In this document: positions 1-11,756 of the stretch, one piece after another
How positions within the stretch are numbered: position 1 is the first letter of the stretch
Layout of the letters: each line of letters opens with the position of its first letter
Assembly: GCA_032622095.1 (NCBI GenBank)
Contig: CP136068.1
Coordinates: forward strand, 113,165,546-113,229,545
DNA: 64,000 nucleotides
Source of the DNA: Siphonodentalium dalli
Taxonomy: Eukaryota > Mollusca > Scaphopoda > Gadilida > Siphonodentaliidae
Direction: 5' to 3'
Notes under the pieces: model-generated
What the model saw: the letters and a program-made list of their open reading frames with translations, nothing else
Database searches by the model: none
Told to the model about the DNA's origin: nothing
Made by a program: the position numbers and the translations under genes

Positions 1-3000
1 CATTGACAGTGGTGTAATAAAAGTACCACACTTAGTTCGAAATAGTGTTTATATGGGTCATCCCGAACTTGTGAATATCGTGATAGGTCAAAATATTACT
101 GTTATAGTCATTTGGGCAAATTTCACAGTGCGGATACGCCCTTAATTAACAAATATATGGATCGAAGTTGGACCACATTCACCGTTGTGTAACAAAAGGA
201 CCACACGCAGTTCGGAATATTGGTTATATGGGTCATCCCGAACTTGTGAATATCGTGATATGTCGAAATATGATAGTAATAGTTATTTGTGCCAATTCTA
301 CAGTGCGGATACGCCCTTAATTGACAAATTCATGGGTTGAAGATGGACTACATTGACAGTGGTGTAATACAAGTACCATACGCAGTTCGAAATAGTGGTT
401 ATATGGGTCATCCCGAACTTGTGAATATCGTGATAGGTCAAAATATTATAGTTATAGTCATTTGAACCAATTCTACAGTGCGGATGCGCCCTTAATTGAC
501 AAATATATAGATCGAAGTTGGACTACATTCACCGTTGTGTAACAAAAGGACCACACGCAGTTCGAAATATTGGTTATATGGGTCATCCCGAACTTGTGAA
601 TATCGTGATAGGTCGAAATATGATTGTAATAGTCATTTGTGTCAATTCTACAGTGCGGATACGCCCTTAATTGACAAATTCATGGGTTGAAGATGGACTA
701 CATTGACAGTGGTGTAATACAAGTAACACACGCAGTTCGAAATAGTGGTTGTATGGGTCAATCCGAACTTGTTAATATCGTGATAGGTCAACATATTACT
801 GTTATAGTCATTTGGGCAAATTTTACAGTGCGGATACGCCCTTAATTGACAAATATATGGATCGAAGTTGGACTACATTCACCGTTGTGTAATAAAAGGA
901 CCACACGCAGTTCGAAATAGTGGGTATATGGGTCATCCCGAACTTGTGAATATCAAGATAGGTCAAAATATTACTGTAATAGACATTTGGGCAAATTTCA
1001 CAGTGCGGATACGCCCTTAATTGACAAATATATGGATTGAAGTTGGACTACATTCACCGTTGTGTAATAAAAGGACCACACGCAGTTCGAAATATTGGTT
1101 ATATGGGTCATCCCGAACTTGTGAATATCGTGATATGTCGAAATATGATATTAATAGTCATTTGAACCAATTCTACAGTGCGGATACGCCCTTAATTGAC
1201 AAATTCATGGGTTGAAGATGGACTACATTGACAGTGGTGTAATAAAAGTAACACATGCTGTTCGAAATAGTGGTTGTATGGGTCAATCCGAACTTGTGAC
1301 TATCGTGATAGGTGAACATATTACTGTTATAGTCATTTGGGCAAATTTCACAGTGCGGATACGCCCTTAATTGACAAATATATGGATCGAAGTTGGACTA
1401 CATTCACCGTTGTGTAATAAAAGGACCACACGCAGTTCGAAATATTGGTTATATGGGTCATCCCGAAATTGTGAATATCGTGATAGGTCGAAAAATGATA
1501 GTAATAGTCATTTGTGCCAATTATACAGTGCGGATACGCCCTTAATTGACAAATTCATGGGTTGAAGATGGACTACATTGACAGTGGTGTAATAAAAGTA
1601 ACACACGCAGTTCGAAATAGTGGTTGTATGGGTCAATCCGAACTTGTGAATATCGCGATAGGTGAACATATTACTGTTATAGTCATTTGGGCAAATTTCA
1701 CAGTGCGGATACGCCCTTAATTGACAAATATATGGATCGAAGTTGGACTACATTCACCGTTGTGTAACAAAAGGACCACAAGCAGTTCGAAATATTGGTT
1801 ATATGGGTCATCCCGAACTTGTGAATATCGTGATAGGTCAAAATATTATAGTTATAGTCATTTGAACCAATTCTACAGTGCGGATGCGCCCTTAATTGAC
1901 AAATTCATGGGTTGAAGATGGACTACATTGACAGTGGTGTAATAAAAGTAACGCACGCAGTTCGAAATAGTGGTTATATGGGTCATCCCGAACTTGTGAA
2001 TATCGTGATAGGTCAAAATATTACTGTTATAGTCATTTGGGCAAATTTCACAGTGCGGATACGCCCTTAATTGACAAATATATAGATCGAAGTTGGACTA
2101 CATTCACCGTTGTGTAACAAAAGGACCACACGCAGTTCGAAATATTGGTTATATGGGTCATCCCGAACTTGTGAATATCGTGATAGGTCGAAATATGATT
2201 GTAATAGTCATTTGTGCCAATTCTACAGTGCGGATACGCCCTTAATTGACAAATTCATGGGTTGAAGATGGACTACATTGACAGTGGTGTAATAAAAGTA
2301 ACACACGCAGTTCGAAATAGTGGTTGTATGGGTCAATCCGAACTTGTTAATATCGTGATAGGTCAACATATTACTGTTATAGTCATTTGGGCAAATTTTA
2401 CAGTGCGGATACGCCCTTAATTGACAAATATATGGATCGAAGTTGGACTACATTCACCGTTGTGTAATAAAAGGACCACATGCAGTTCGAAATAGTGGGT
2501 ATATGGGTCATCCCGAACTTGTGAATATCATGATAGGTCAAAATATTACTGTAATAGACATTTGGGCAAATTTCACAGTGCGGATACGCCCTTAATTGAC
2601 AAATATATGGATTGAAGTTGGACTACATTCACCGTTGTGTAATAAAAGGACCACACGCAGTTCGAAATAGTGGGTATATGGGTCATCCCGAACTTGTGAA
2701 TATCATGATAGGTCAAAATATTACTGTAATAGACATTTGGGCAAATTTCACAGTGCGGATACGCCCTTAATTGACAAATATATGGATCGAAGTTGGACTA
2801 CATTCACCGTTGTGTAACAAAAGGACCACACGCAGTTCGGAATATTGGTTATATGGGTCATCCCGAACTTGTGAATATCGTGATATGTCGAAATATGATA
2901 GTAATAGTTATTTGTGCCAATTCTACAGTGCGGATACGCCCTTAATTGACAAATTCATGGGTTGAAGATGGACTACATTGACAGTGGTGTAATAAAAGTA

Positions 3001-5350
3001 CCATACGCAGTTCGAAATAGTGGTTATATGGGTCATCCCGAACTTGTGAATATCGTGATTGGTCAAAATATTATAGTTATAGTCATTTGAACCAATTCTA
3101 CAGTGCGGATGCGCCCTTAATTGACAAATTCATGGGTTGAAGATGGACTACATTGACAGTGGTGTAATAAAAGTAACACACGCTGTTCGAAATAGTGGTT
3201 ATATGGGTCATCCCGAACTTGTGAATATCGTGATAGGTTAAAATATTACTGTTATAGTCATTTGGGCAAATTTCACAGTGCGGATACGCACTTAATTGAC
3301 AAATATATAGATCGAAGTTGGACTACATTCACCGTTGTGTAACAAAAGGACCACACGCAGTTCGAAATATTGGTTGTATGGGTCATCCCGAACTTGTGAA
3401 TATCGTGATAGGTCGAAATATGATTGTAATAGTCATTTGTGTCAATTCTACAGTGCGGATACGCCCTTAATTGACAAATTCATGGGTTGAAGATGGACTA
3501 CATTGACCGTGGTGTAATAAAAGTAACACACGCAGTTCGAAATAGTGGTTGTATGGGTCAATCCGAACTTGTTAATATCGTGATAGGTCAACATATTACT
3601 GTTATAGTCATTTGGGCAAATGTTACAGTGCGGATACGCCCTTAATTGACAAATATATGGATCGAAGTTGGACTACATTCACCGTTGTGTAATAAAAGGA
3701 TCACACGCAGTTCGAAATAGTGGGTATATGGGTCATCCCGAACTTGTGAATATCATGATAGGTCAAAATATTACTGTAATAGACATTTGGGCAAATTTCA
3801 CAGTGCGGATACGCCCTTAATTGACAAATATATGGATTGAAGTTGGACTACATTCACCGTTGTGTAATAAAAGGACCACACGCAGTTCGAAATATTGGTT
3901 ATATGGGTCATCCCGAACTTGTGAATATCGTGATATGTCGAAATATGATATTACTAGTCATTTGAACCAATTCTACAGTGCGGATACGCCCTTAATTGAC
4001 AAATTCATGGGTTGAAGATGGACTACATTGACAGTGGTGTAATAAAAGTAACACATTCTGTTCGAAATAGTGGTTGTATGGGTCAATCCGAACTTGTGAC
4101 TATCGTGATAGGTGAACATATTACTGTTATAGTCATTTGGGCAAATTTCACAGTGTGGATACGCCCTTAATTGACAAATATATGGATCGAAGTTGGACTA
4201 CATTCACCGTTGTGTAATAAAAGGACCACACGCAGTTCGAAATATTGGTTATATGGGTCATCCCGAACTTGTGAATATCGTGATAGGTCGAAATATGATT
4301 GTAATAGTCATTTGTGCCAATTCTACAGTGCGGATACGCCCTTAATTGACAAATTCATGGGTTGAAGATGGACTACATTGACAGTGGTGTAATAAAAGTA
4401 ACACACGCAGTTCGAAATAGTGGTTGTATGGGTCAATCCGAACTTGTTAATATCGTGATAGGTCAACATATTACTGTTATAGTCATTTGGGCAAATTTTA
4501 CAGTGCGGATACGCCCTTAATTGACATATATATGGATCGAAGTTGGACTACATTCACCGTTGTGTAATAAAAGGACCGCACGCAGTTCGAAATAGTGGGT
4601 ATATGGGTCATCCCGAACTTGTGAATATCATGATAGGTCAAAATATTACTGTAATAGACATTTGGGCAAATTTCACAGTGCGGATACGCCCTTAATTGAC
4701 AAATATATGGATTGAAGTTGGACTATATTCACCGTTGTGTAATAAAAGGACCACACGCAGTTCGAAATATTGGTTATATGGGTCATCCCGAACTTGTAAA
4801 TATCGTGATATGTCGAAATATGATAGTAATAGTCATTTGAACCAATTCTACAGTGCGGATACGCCCTTAATTGACAAATCCATGGGTTGAAGATGGACTA
4901 CATTGACAGTGGTGTAATAAAAGTACCACACTTAGTTCGAAATAGTGTTTATATGGGTCATCCCGAACTTGTGAATATCGTGATAGGTCAAAATATTACT
5001 GTTATAGTCATTTGGGCAAATTTCACAGTGCGGATACGCCCTTAATTAACAAATATATGGATCGAAGTTGGACCACATTCACCGTTGTGTAACAAAAGGA
5101 CCACACGCAGTTCGGAATATTGGTTATATGGGTCATCCCGAACTTGTGAATATCGTGATATGTCGAAATATGATAGTAATAGTTATTTGTGCCAATTCTA
5201 CAGTGCGGATACGCCCTTAATTGACAAATTCATGGGTTGAAGATGGACTACATTGACAGTGGTGTAATAAAAGTACCATACGCAGTTCGAAATAGTGGTT
5301 ATATGGGTCATCCCGAACTTGTGAATATCGTGATAGGTCGAAATATGATT
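1..5350. repeat. Satellite array, about 175-bp monomer (350-bp dimer)
   Basis: Head-to-tail monomers of about 175 bp fill the segment. Two monomer types tend to alternate: one has ATATATGGATCGAAG and CACCGTTGTG, the other ATTCATGGGTTGAAG and GACAGTGGTG, giving a 350-bp dimer. Recognisable monomer variants recur at larger offsets, for example 2800 bp (1021 versus 3821) and 4900 bp (1 versus 4901), so there is higher-order structure. The 64-codon open frames inside begin at TTG, and 175 is not a multiple of three, so they are not credible genes. The array continues past the window start and resumes at 11753. Confidence 0.95.
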
Positions 5351-5599
5351 TTTATGATAAAGAACGCATAGGCACAGGGACAATCTTTTAACCTAAGTTT
5401 GTGTCTGGAGTTTCGCATCCAGATTTGGATTTTGTTTTGATGTCGGAATGTTCCGATGTGTATTGGATTAATGTCCAATATTGTTTGTTGAGATACAAAT
5501 TAATTTGCTTGAAATGGATTAGCCGAATGGCTTTGTTTTGGGTATGCAGGCAATGGTCCCGCGTTGAGCAGATTAAATTGTTTTAGTGGTACATGGTCG

Positions 5600-7957
5600 C
5601 TAATCAGCCGATATTTGAGGAAGCGATGAATGAACTAACTTATCCCGAAGACTAGGATTTTTCTTGTATGCAATTATTGCCCGTGAATCCGACAATTCGG
5701 CGTGCTCGTCAGCGAATGACTTGAACTCATCTTTGAGAATTCCAGCCACTTCTACGTTATGTCTGTTGTATACCAGTGGGTAACACACGAAGGTTTTGGG
5801 TGTCCCATAAACCGCTAATTGATTAATACCTGTAGGCCATAGGGTCTGAAGTTCCCCTATCCAATACCCCTCCCTTACTTTGCGGTGGATAGTTGTTTCT
5901 TCCACAGATTCCGTCACAGTGGTTTGTTCAATAGGTTGGAAACTAAAGTGTAGTCTGACACTGTGACCGTCTACATTAAAGTGCTGTGCAACAAATGTGT
6001 CCTTCTCATTATAAATGTCACTGAGATGCCTTTGAATTCTCTTTTTTATTGAATTTTGTGTTTCTCCAACATATTGCATTTTGCATCTCTTGCATGTGAT
6101 TAGGTAAATAAGATTTTCAGAGTCACAATCCAAATTGTTGCACATACGATAAACATTTTTGGTCTGGTGACTGAAGAAAGACGAGCCCGTGTTAAGGTAG
6201 TTCATTTTGTTCAGACTACAGACCTTTTTTGAGCAAAATTTAGAAGATCCCGAACCCAATACGGGACGCCGAATGCTTATTTTCTGAGGTATATGTTCAT
6301 TATCGTTAGAAATTGTTGGGTTTTCAATTTTGAAAATGGTTTCGGACTTTATGCTGCGGAGGAATCTCTTCGAGTATCCCCGCGAGCGCAAGGCCAGGAA
6401 CAGTGTATTACATGCTTGATTGAAAGATGTCAGACTGCTACTGTTTCTATGGAACCTGATGACTTGTGATTTGATTATCCCCTTGAATGTATGAGGTGGA
6501 TGGAATGAATGTTTGTCCAGGAGTTGATGTGAATCACTCGGTTTGAAATATACCTTGGTGTCGAAAATTGAATTAGCTTTAAATTGTTCCCCCTTAAAAA
6601 TGGTGAGGTCCAGGAAATCGATGGATGTTTCTGATTGCGTGCGTGTGAGCTTGATGTGTGGAGAGTGATTATTCAAAATATTAAAAAATTGGTCCAAATC
6701 TGCTACGGAATGAGGCCATACCAAGAAAATGTCATCGAGGTATCGTAGATATGTGAGGGGCTGTTTTGGGCAATTTGCTAGTGCCTCATCCTCCCACTGT
6801 GCCATGAATATGGAGCTAAAGTTTGGGGCCCACCGTTTTCCCATACTAACCCCCTTGATTTGTTGGTAAATTTCTCCGTTGAACTCAAAGTCATTGCCTT
6901 CGAGCGATATTTTTAAGAACTCAAGAATTTCTTTCGTGGGCCGGCGGTGGTCAGAATAAAATTCGAACGCACGTTCGACCGCTGTGATGCCTTCTTCGAT
7001 TGGAATATTCGTATACATATTTTTGACATCGAACGAGACCAGGAGAGCATCACTTGGGATTTTAATTTGCGAAAGTTTAGCGAGTAAGTCCTCTGTGTTT
7101 TTTATGTAACTGGGGTGCCGGTTTGCGACTGGTTTTAGGAAAAAGTCAATATATCTTGAAAGATTGTATGACTCGGAATTGCAATCCGAAATGATCGGTC
7201 GGCCTGGAGGTGTGAGAGTGTCTGTCCACGATTCCACGGGCTTATGTATTTTAATACTCATATAGAATCTCCTAGTTCTAGAGCTGCGTTTGGCACAAAG
7301 ATGTCCTAACTCCTTTCTGTCAATGATGTCTTTTTCATAAAGTTTGTTGAGAACATCGTTGAATTTTTTAATATTTTTTGGCCAAATAACTGAATCTATC
7401 TTTTTATAAAATTCTACATTGTTTAACTGACGTAAAGCCTCTTTGATATAATTTTCTCTGGACATAATTACCGTCGCAGAACCTTTGTCGGCGGGCTTGA
7501 TAACAATTTTCCTATTCTTTTTAAATTTAAACAGAGCCCGCCGTTCTGAAGCACACAAATTTTGTTTATTATGGTAAATGTGTAAGCCCTTAACCCTTTC
7601 TGTTACATTCGAGCGGCCTCTGACAATTGCCGGGTCAGCATGTTTGTCGTCTGGGACCCAGCCCGTCTTGTCTTTGAAAGGTTTATGAGCTCCATTCGAA
7701 TACCTAAATTTGTCAAAGAGGCACGTTTTCTGAAAAAAGGTGTGACCCGGATTTGAACCGTTCAGTTCATTGGTCACCTTGTGGTCCTTAAAGAACGGTG
7801 GTCCAAATTCCTGGCCAGTTTCGTCATCCACAAATCTCACCTTTGTTCTGTCAAAATCTGCTGGTGTGGGTACAAACGCTAAGCCGCGCGATAGCAGTGA
7901 TTTTTCATCGGCTGAGAGGACCATGTTACCAGTTAGGTTAACGATATTTGTCCCCAT
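5600..7957 (-). CDS. PLE ORF2: reverse transcriptase with C-terminal GIY-YIG endonuclease
   Basis: This copies the element's RNA into DNA at a nick made by its own endonuclease. The frame is open from 8011, but the first ATG is at 7957, giving about 785 residues with no internal stop. In order from that ATG: KPADKGS near 154, KIHKP near 236, RPIIS near 253, motif A SFDVKNMYTNIP near 308, GVSMG near 369, the YLDD catalytic motif near 406, FLDL near 448, then a GIY-YIG domain from about 616 (LIYLI..QYVGET, followed by KKRIQRH). The RT order, the YLDD box and the C-terminal GIY-YIG are diagnostic of canonical endonuclease-bearing PLEs. The intact frame and the near-identical partial copy beside it suggest recent activity. 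ORF1 ends at 7996, just upstream of the ATG and in another frame. Confidence 0.92.
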   Translation of the reverse strand: MGTNIVNLTGNMVLSADEKSLLSRGLAFVPTPADFDRTKVRFVDDETGQEFGPPFFKDHKVTNELNGSNPGHTFFQKTCLFDKFRYSNGAHKPFKDKTGWVPDDKHADPAIVRGRSNVTERVKGLHIYHNKQNLCASERRALFKFKKNRKIVIKPADKGSATVIMSRENYIKEALRQLNNVEFYKKIDSVIWPKNIKKFNDVLNKLYEKDIIDRKELGHLCAKRSSRTRRFYMSIKIHKPVESWTDTLTPPGRPIISDCNSESYNLSRYIDFFLKPVANRHPSYIKNTEDLLAKLSQIKIPSDALLVSFDVKNMYTNIPIEEGITAVERAFEFYSDHRRPTKEILEFLKISLEGNDFEFNGEIYQQIKGVSMGKRWAPNFSSIFMAQWEDEALANCPKQPLTYLRYLDDIFLVWPHSVADLDQFFNILNNHSPHIKLTRTQSETSIDFLDLTIFKGEQFKANSIFDTKVYFKPSDSHQLLDKHSFHPPHTFKGIIKSQVIRFHRNSSSLTSFNQACNTLFLALRSRGYSKRFLRSIKSETIFKIENPTISNDNEHIPQKISIRRPVLGSGSSKFCSKKVCSLNKMNYLNTGSSFFSHQTKNVYRMCNNLDCDSENLIYLITCKRCKMQYVGETQNSIKKRIQRHLSDIYNEKDTFVAQHFNVDGHSVRLHFSFQPIEQTTVTESVEETTIHRKVREGYWIGELQTLWPTGINQLAVYGTPKTFVCYPLVYNRHNVEVAGILKDEFKSFADEHAELSDSRAIIAYKKNPSLRDKLVHSSLPQISAD

Positions 7958-7995
7958 GCCTAGGTCCGCTGGGCGGCTTTTGCCCTTACCCTGAT

Positions 7996-9275
7996 TTAGT
8001 TTAAAGGACACACAAGGTCAATGCTGTCTAACCATTTCCTGTACAAGCGATTGGCAGTCGCTTCATTCCAGTGAACCTCCTCAGATTTAGGATGTTTTGA
8101 AACGCACGTTTTGAAAAGATGGGAGGGTGCTTTCGGTAGTATTATAATTTGGTCCTTTTTTCTGACCGAAACTGCTCGATTAATTTCGTCTATTGTGCTT
8201 TGTGGTCTGGCCGAAGTTCCTTAGAATAGTTGAGCTCCGTGAAATAAATTTGTGCTTTGGGGAATGCTCTACTGATTGCGCTCAACATGTTACTTACACC
8301 TTTTGACATGGATGAGTGAGGTTCACTGCGGTCGTTAATTCCAATATTCAAAATGATTTTTTCGGGATGGGACAAGCCCTTGTAATTTGAAGCCATGCGC
8401 CGAAAGTCAGAAAGTTTGGCACCTGGGTAACATTCAACCTGGATGTCAGAATGACAGTCCATGTTTATGCGCGAAAGATTGGAGGCGCCCCATAGAAGTA
8501 TCCTCCTCGTTACATTAGGTAGAGTCCATTTTTGTTTGGGGCCTTGGTGCCGAAATTTCCAAAATTTTGCTGATGTGGGGTCATAATTATTTGCTTGATT
8601 CCCCCGAGGTGATTTCTCACCCGAGGGTTGTGTATGAGATGATATTGGTGATGTGATGTTATTTGCAGCCAGTGAAGATGGGCTGGTTCGTACATCTGGC
8701 CGTTTGTTCACTACAGGCGGAGTAGGTGATTGTCGTTGCCGCTTCCCTGCAGTAGAGCGTAACGGTGTCTCCAGGACCTCGTTAGCTATACTGGCGGGTA
8801 CTATCAGTGGGGTCGCAAGTGACTTCGGCCAAAACTGCTCGAATGAGCTGAGTGTTGTTGACGTGAGTTTTTGTTTGTAGTTCTTGCGCCCCCATTTGAT
8901 AGCAATGGATTTGGCACGAGCAAAGTCTAGGTCACCGGTGCTTAAGGCAGTGGCAACCTTGACCTTTATCGAATGAATTTGCCGCATGTAGTGACTCATT
9001 GTAAGTTCTATCATATTCCAGGCCCAGTTTTCCGATGTCCGTTTGTATTGCTGTTCTAAGTCTGAGTCCTTGAGTGGTGTTTTAAAGTCCGACACTAGGC
9101 CGGGCACCTTGCTGTTGAGAAAATTTGGGAGGATTTTGTTTGCCAAAGCATCCTCAAGAAATGCCAAATGGTGCATGCATTGCAATACACGGTATAACAA
9201 TTTAACCAACTGCGCGAAAGCCACGTAGTTGGTTGTGCTTTTTTGCGTTTTTATTTTAGAAGCCTTATGGGCCAT
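7996..9275 (-). pseudogene. PLE ORF1: SGNH/GDSL-like hydrolase protein with one frameshift
   Basis: The likely start is the ATG at 9275. The frame is open further upstream, but that part reads as low-complexity hydrophobic sequence. The first ~190 residues are unassigned. A Pro/Ser/basic linker (around RQRQSPTPP) follows, then an SGNH-like domain from about residue 258. The nucleophile block is WGASN (about 262-266) and the third block is GIND (about 312-315). The frame then closes at 8190. In the -1 frame, coding continues from about 8205 to a TAA at 7996-7998 and supplies the missing histidine block (EEVHWNEATANRLY). One single-base indel therefore splits the catalytic domain. Esterase-like ORF1 proteins are known in CR1-type LINEs and in rotifer Terminons. 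Its role here is inferred to be RNP or membrane association. A sequencing error is possible. Confidence 0.72.
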
Positions 9276-9532
9276 ACTGTTCAGCAAGGATTTGAATTTT
9301 GAACCAAAATACGGACTGTGAGTGGTGATATGATAGATGATGGAATGATGTATGAGAGATGATGTACATAAAATGTATACACAATTGAAAACAGAGAAAA
9401 AAACATAAAACAAATACCTAAAGAAAAATAATAACTTGAACGAGAAAAAATACCTGAAGTCTGAGAAATAAACACAAATAATCCAGATGAGTCGAAAAGA
9501 GCACAAATATATATAGGGAGTCACACTGTCTT

Positions 9533-9568
9533 GCCAACGTTTCGAATAACAATATTCTTCGTCAGGGC
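9533..9568 (-). ncRNA. Hammerhead ribozyme-like core of the PLE
   Basis: On the minus strand: CTGACGA, an extra A, a perfect 5-bp stem II (GAATA/TATTC, loop TTGT), then GAAACGTT and GGC, with GCC just before CTGACGA pairing to that GGC as stem I. The conserved boxes are those of type I hammerheads, which are known in PLEs. Stem III would be only ACGT, which is self-complementary, so activity might need a dimer. The extra A before stem II is a deviation. It lies about 260 bp upstream of the ORF1 ATG, a plausible 5' location. Confidence 0.55.
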
Positions 9569-10216
9569 TATGGATGCGAATCCTGACCTCTGTAATTTTT
9601 GGCGAGATTATGTACTATCCAGGGACTTAATTCCATCCGCATCCCCGTTGTTCCAAAGGAAGTGGCGGGGACTTGGATCTTTTAGAAATGGGTGAAAGTA
9701 CATCCGCTGTAATTTGATATTCTCAGATATATCGGCGTGGTGCCTTTGACACAGAGATATCATGGTCGTTATGTGTTGTAATTTTATGCGACCAACAGGA
9801 TGTAGTGTTAACAAAGAATCAAAGATACGGGACAGCAGATATTTGTTTGCAATGGTACCGACATGCGCATTATAGTGTTATTTGGGTGAAAACATATGAA
9901 TTGTCAAAATGCCGTGAAAAGGAGTTTGCTTAAGTTAATTCAGTTTCATGATTGATTGCTGAACAATGTGTGAAATTTTGTAGACCCTGGCGTACATGTG
10001 ATGTTCTGTTTCAACTCCGTGATTCGAATGAATGCTGGAAGTTCAAAGAATTTCTCCATATTCTGTACAACTTTCCCCCGATAAAGTAAGCAAAAACAAG
10101 GGGTGGTTAAATAAATATTAGAACCCTCATGCATACACAGGGCATGAATCCGCACCCGACAGTGTGAAGTGACAGTTGTATTTTACAGAACAAACTTGGT
10201 ATACCTGGCACGAGCC
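9569..10216 (-). other. PLE 5' region between truncated copy and ORF1
   Basis: This unique sequence lies between the 3' end of the truncated copy and the hammerhead-like motif. It has no satellite character and no second copy in the window. A 68-codon frame (9608-9814, minus, starting at an ATG) has no recognised motif. It is probably element 5' leader, but the exact 5' end of the full copy cannot be fixed without another copy to align. Confidence 0.45.
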
Positions 10217-11756
10217 AAATATGATTTTTATGATAAAGAACGCATAGGCACAGGGAAAATCTTTTAACCTAAGTTTGTGTCTGGAGTTTCGCATCCATAT
10301 TTGGATTTTGTTTTGATGTCGGAATGTTCCGATGTGTATTGGATTAATATCCAATATTGTTTGTTGAGATACAAATTAATTTGCTTGAAATGGATTAGCC
10401 GAATGGCTTTGTTTTGGGTATGCAGGCAATGGTCCCGCGTTGAGCAGATTAAATTGTTTTAGTGGTACATGGTCGCTAATCAGCCGATATTTGAGGAAGC
10501 GATGAATGAACTAACTTATCCCGAAGACTAGGATTTTTCTTGTATGCAATTATTGCCCGTGAATCCGACAATTCGGCGTGCTCGTCAGCGAATGACTTGA
10601 ACTCATCTTTGAGAATTCCAGCCACTTCTACGTTATGTCTGTTGTATACCAGTGGGTAACACACGAAGGTTTTGGGTGTCCCATAACCCGCTAATTGATT
10701 AATACCTGTAGGCCATAGGGTCTGAAGTTCCCCTATCCAATACCCCTCCCTTACTTTGCGGTGGATAGTTGTTTCTTCCACAGATTCCGTCACAGTGGTT
10801 TGTTCAATAGGTTGGAAACTAAAGTGTAGTCTGACACTGTGACCGTCTACATTAAAGTGCTGTGCAACAAATGTGTCCTTCTCATTATAAATGTCACTGA
10901 GATGCCTTTGAATTCTCTTTTTTATTGAATTTTGTGTTTCTCCAACATATTGCATTTTGCATCTCTTGCATGTGATTAGGTAAATAAGATTTTCAGAGTC
11001 ACAATCCAAATTGTTGCACATACGATAAACATTTTTGGTCTGGTGACTGAAGAAAGACGAGCCCGTGTTAAGGTAGTTCATTTTGTTCAGACTACAGACC
11101 TTTTTTGAGCAAAATTTAGAAGATCCCGAACCCAATACGGGACGCCGAATGCTTATTTTCTGAGGTATATGTTCATTATCGTTAGAAATTGTTGGGTTTT
11201 CAATTTTGAAAATGGTTTCGGACTTTATGCTGCGGAGGAATCTCTTCGAGTATCCCCGCGAGCGCAAGGCCAGGAACAGGTATTACATGCTTGATTGAAA
11301 GATGTCAGACTGCTACTGTTTCTATGGAACCTGATGACTTGTGATTTGATTACCCCTTGAATGTATGAGGTGGATGGAATGAATGTTTGTCCAGGAGTTG
11401 ATGTGAATCACTCGGTTTGAAATATACCTTGGTGTCGAGAATTGAATTAGCTTTAAATTGTTCCCCCTTAAAAATGGTGAGGTCCAGGAAATCGATGGAT
11501 GTTTCTGATTGCGTGCGTGTGAGCTTGATGTGTGGAGAGTGATTATTCAAAATATTAAAAAATTGGTCCAAATCTGCTACGGAATGAGGCCATACCAAGA
11601 AAATGTCATCGAGGTATCGTAGATATGTGAGGGGCTGTTTTGGGCAATTTGCTAGTGCCTCATCCTCCCACTGTGCCATGAATATGGAGCTAAAGTTTGG
11701 GGCCCACCGTTTTCCCATACTAACCCCCTTGATTTGTTGGTAAATTTCTCCGTTGA
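10217..11756 (-). pseudogene. 5'-truncated PLE copy, broken RT plus GIY-YIG
   Basis: It is nearly identical to 5341-6882. It starts inside the RT just before the QQIKGVSMG block and runs through YLDD and the GIY-YIG domain to the 3' untranslated end. Two single-base deletions relative to the intact copy (near 11279 and 11352) break the frame into 11350-11755 and 10476-11267. Substitutions are few, such as Val to Gly in the NQLAVYG context. The truncation joins satellite through the four bases TTGA. It is not functional alone, but its position upstream of the full copy could supply transcription signals, as proposed for PLE pseudo-LTRs. Confidence 0.88.

Larger units (their letters stand above)
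5351..11752 (-). mobile_element. Penelope-like retroelement block: full copy plus truncated tandem copy
   Basis: Read on the minus strand, the block begins with a 5'-truncated copy (11752 to about 10217). A 5' region with a hammerhead-like motif, ORF1 (SGNH-like) and ORF2 (RT plus GIY-YIG) follow, and the 3' end meets the satellite at 5350. The truncated copy repeats about 1.54 kb of the full copy (about 5341-6882) at very high identity, giving the head-to-tail arrangement with terminal pseudo-LTR-like direct repeats known for PLEs. At the left border ten bases (AAATATGATT) match both satellite and element. At the right border TTGA is shared. Comparing flanking satellite with an intact monomer shows about 45 bp missing, so this is a small target deletion, with no target duplication. 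Confidence 0.9.

Noticed and set aside
1-350. Hammerhead motif in the satellite monomer
   Set aside because: Looked for CTGANGA with GAAA on both strands; none in the monomer, unlike newt or schistosome satellites.
1021-4890. Repeated 64-codon open frames in the satellite
   Set aside because: They start at TTG, run across monomer borders, and the 175-bp period shifts the frame each unit. Conservation comes from the repeat itself.
9281-9524. Hydrophobic N-terminal extension of PLE ORF1 as a membrane anchor
   Set aside because: Phe/Tyr/Ile-rich translation of an AT-rich leader; the ATG at 9275 is a more sensible start.
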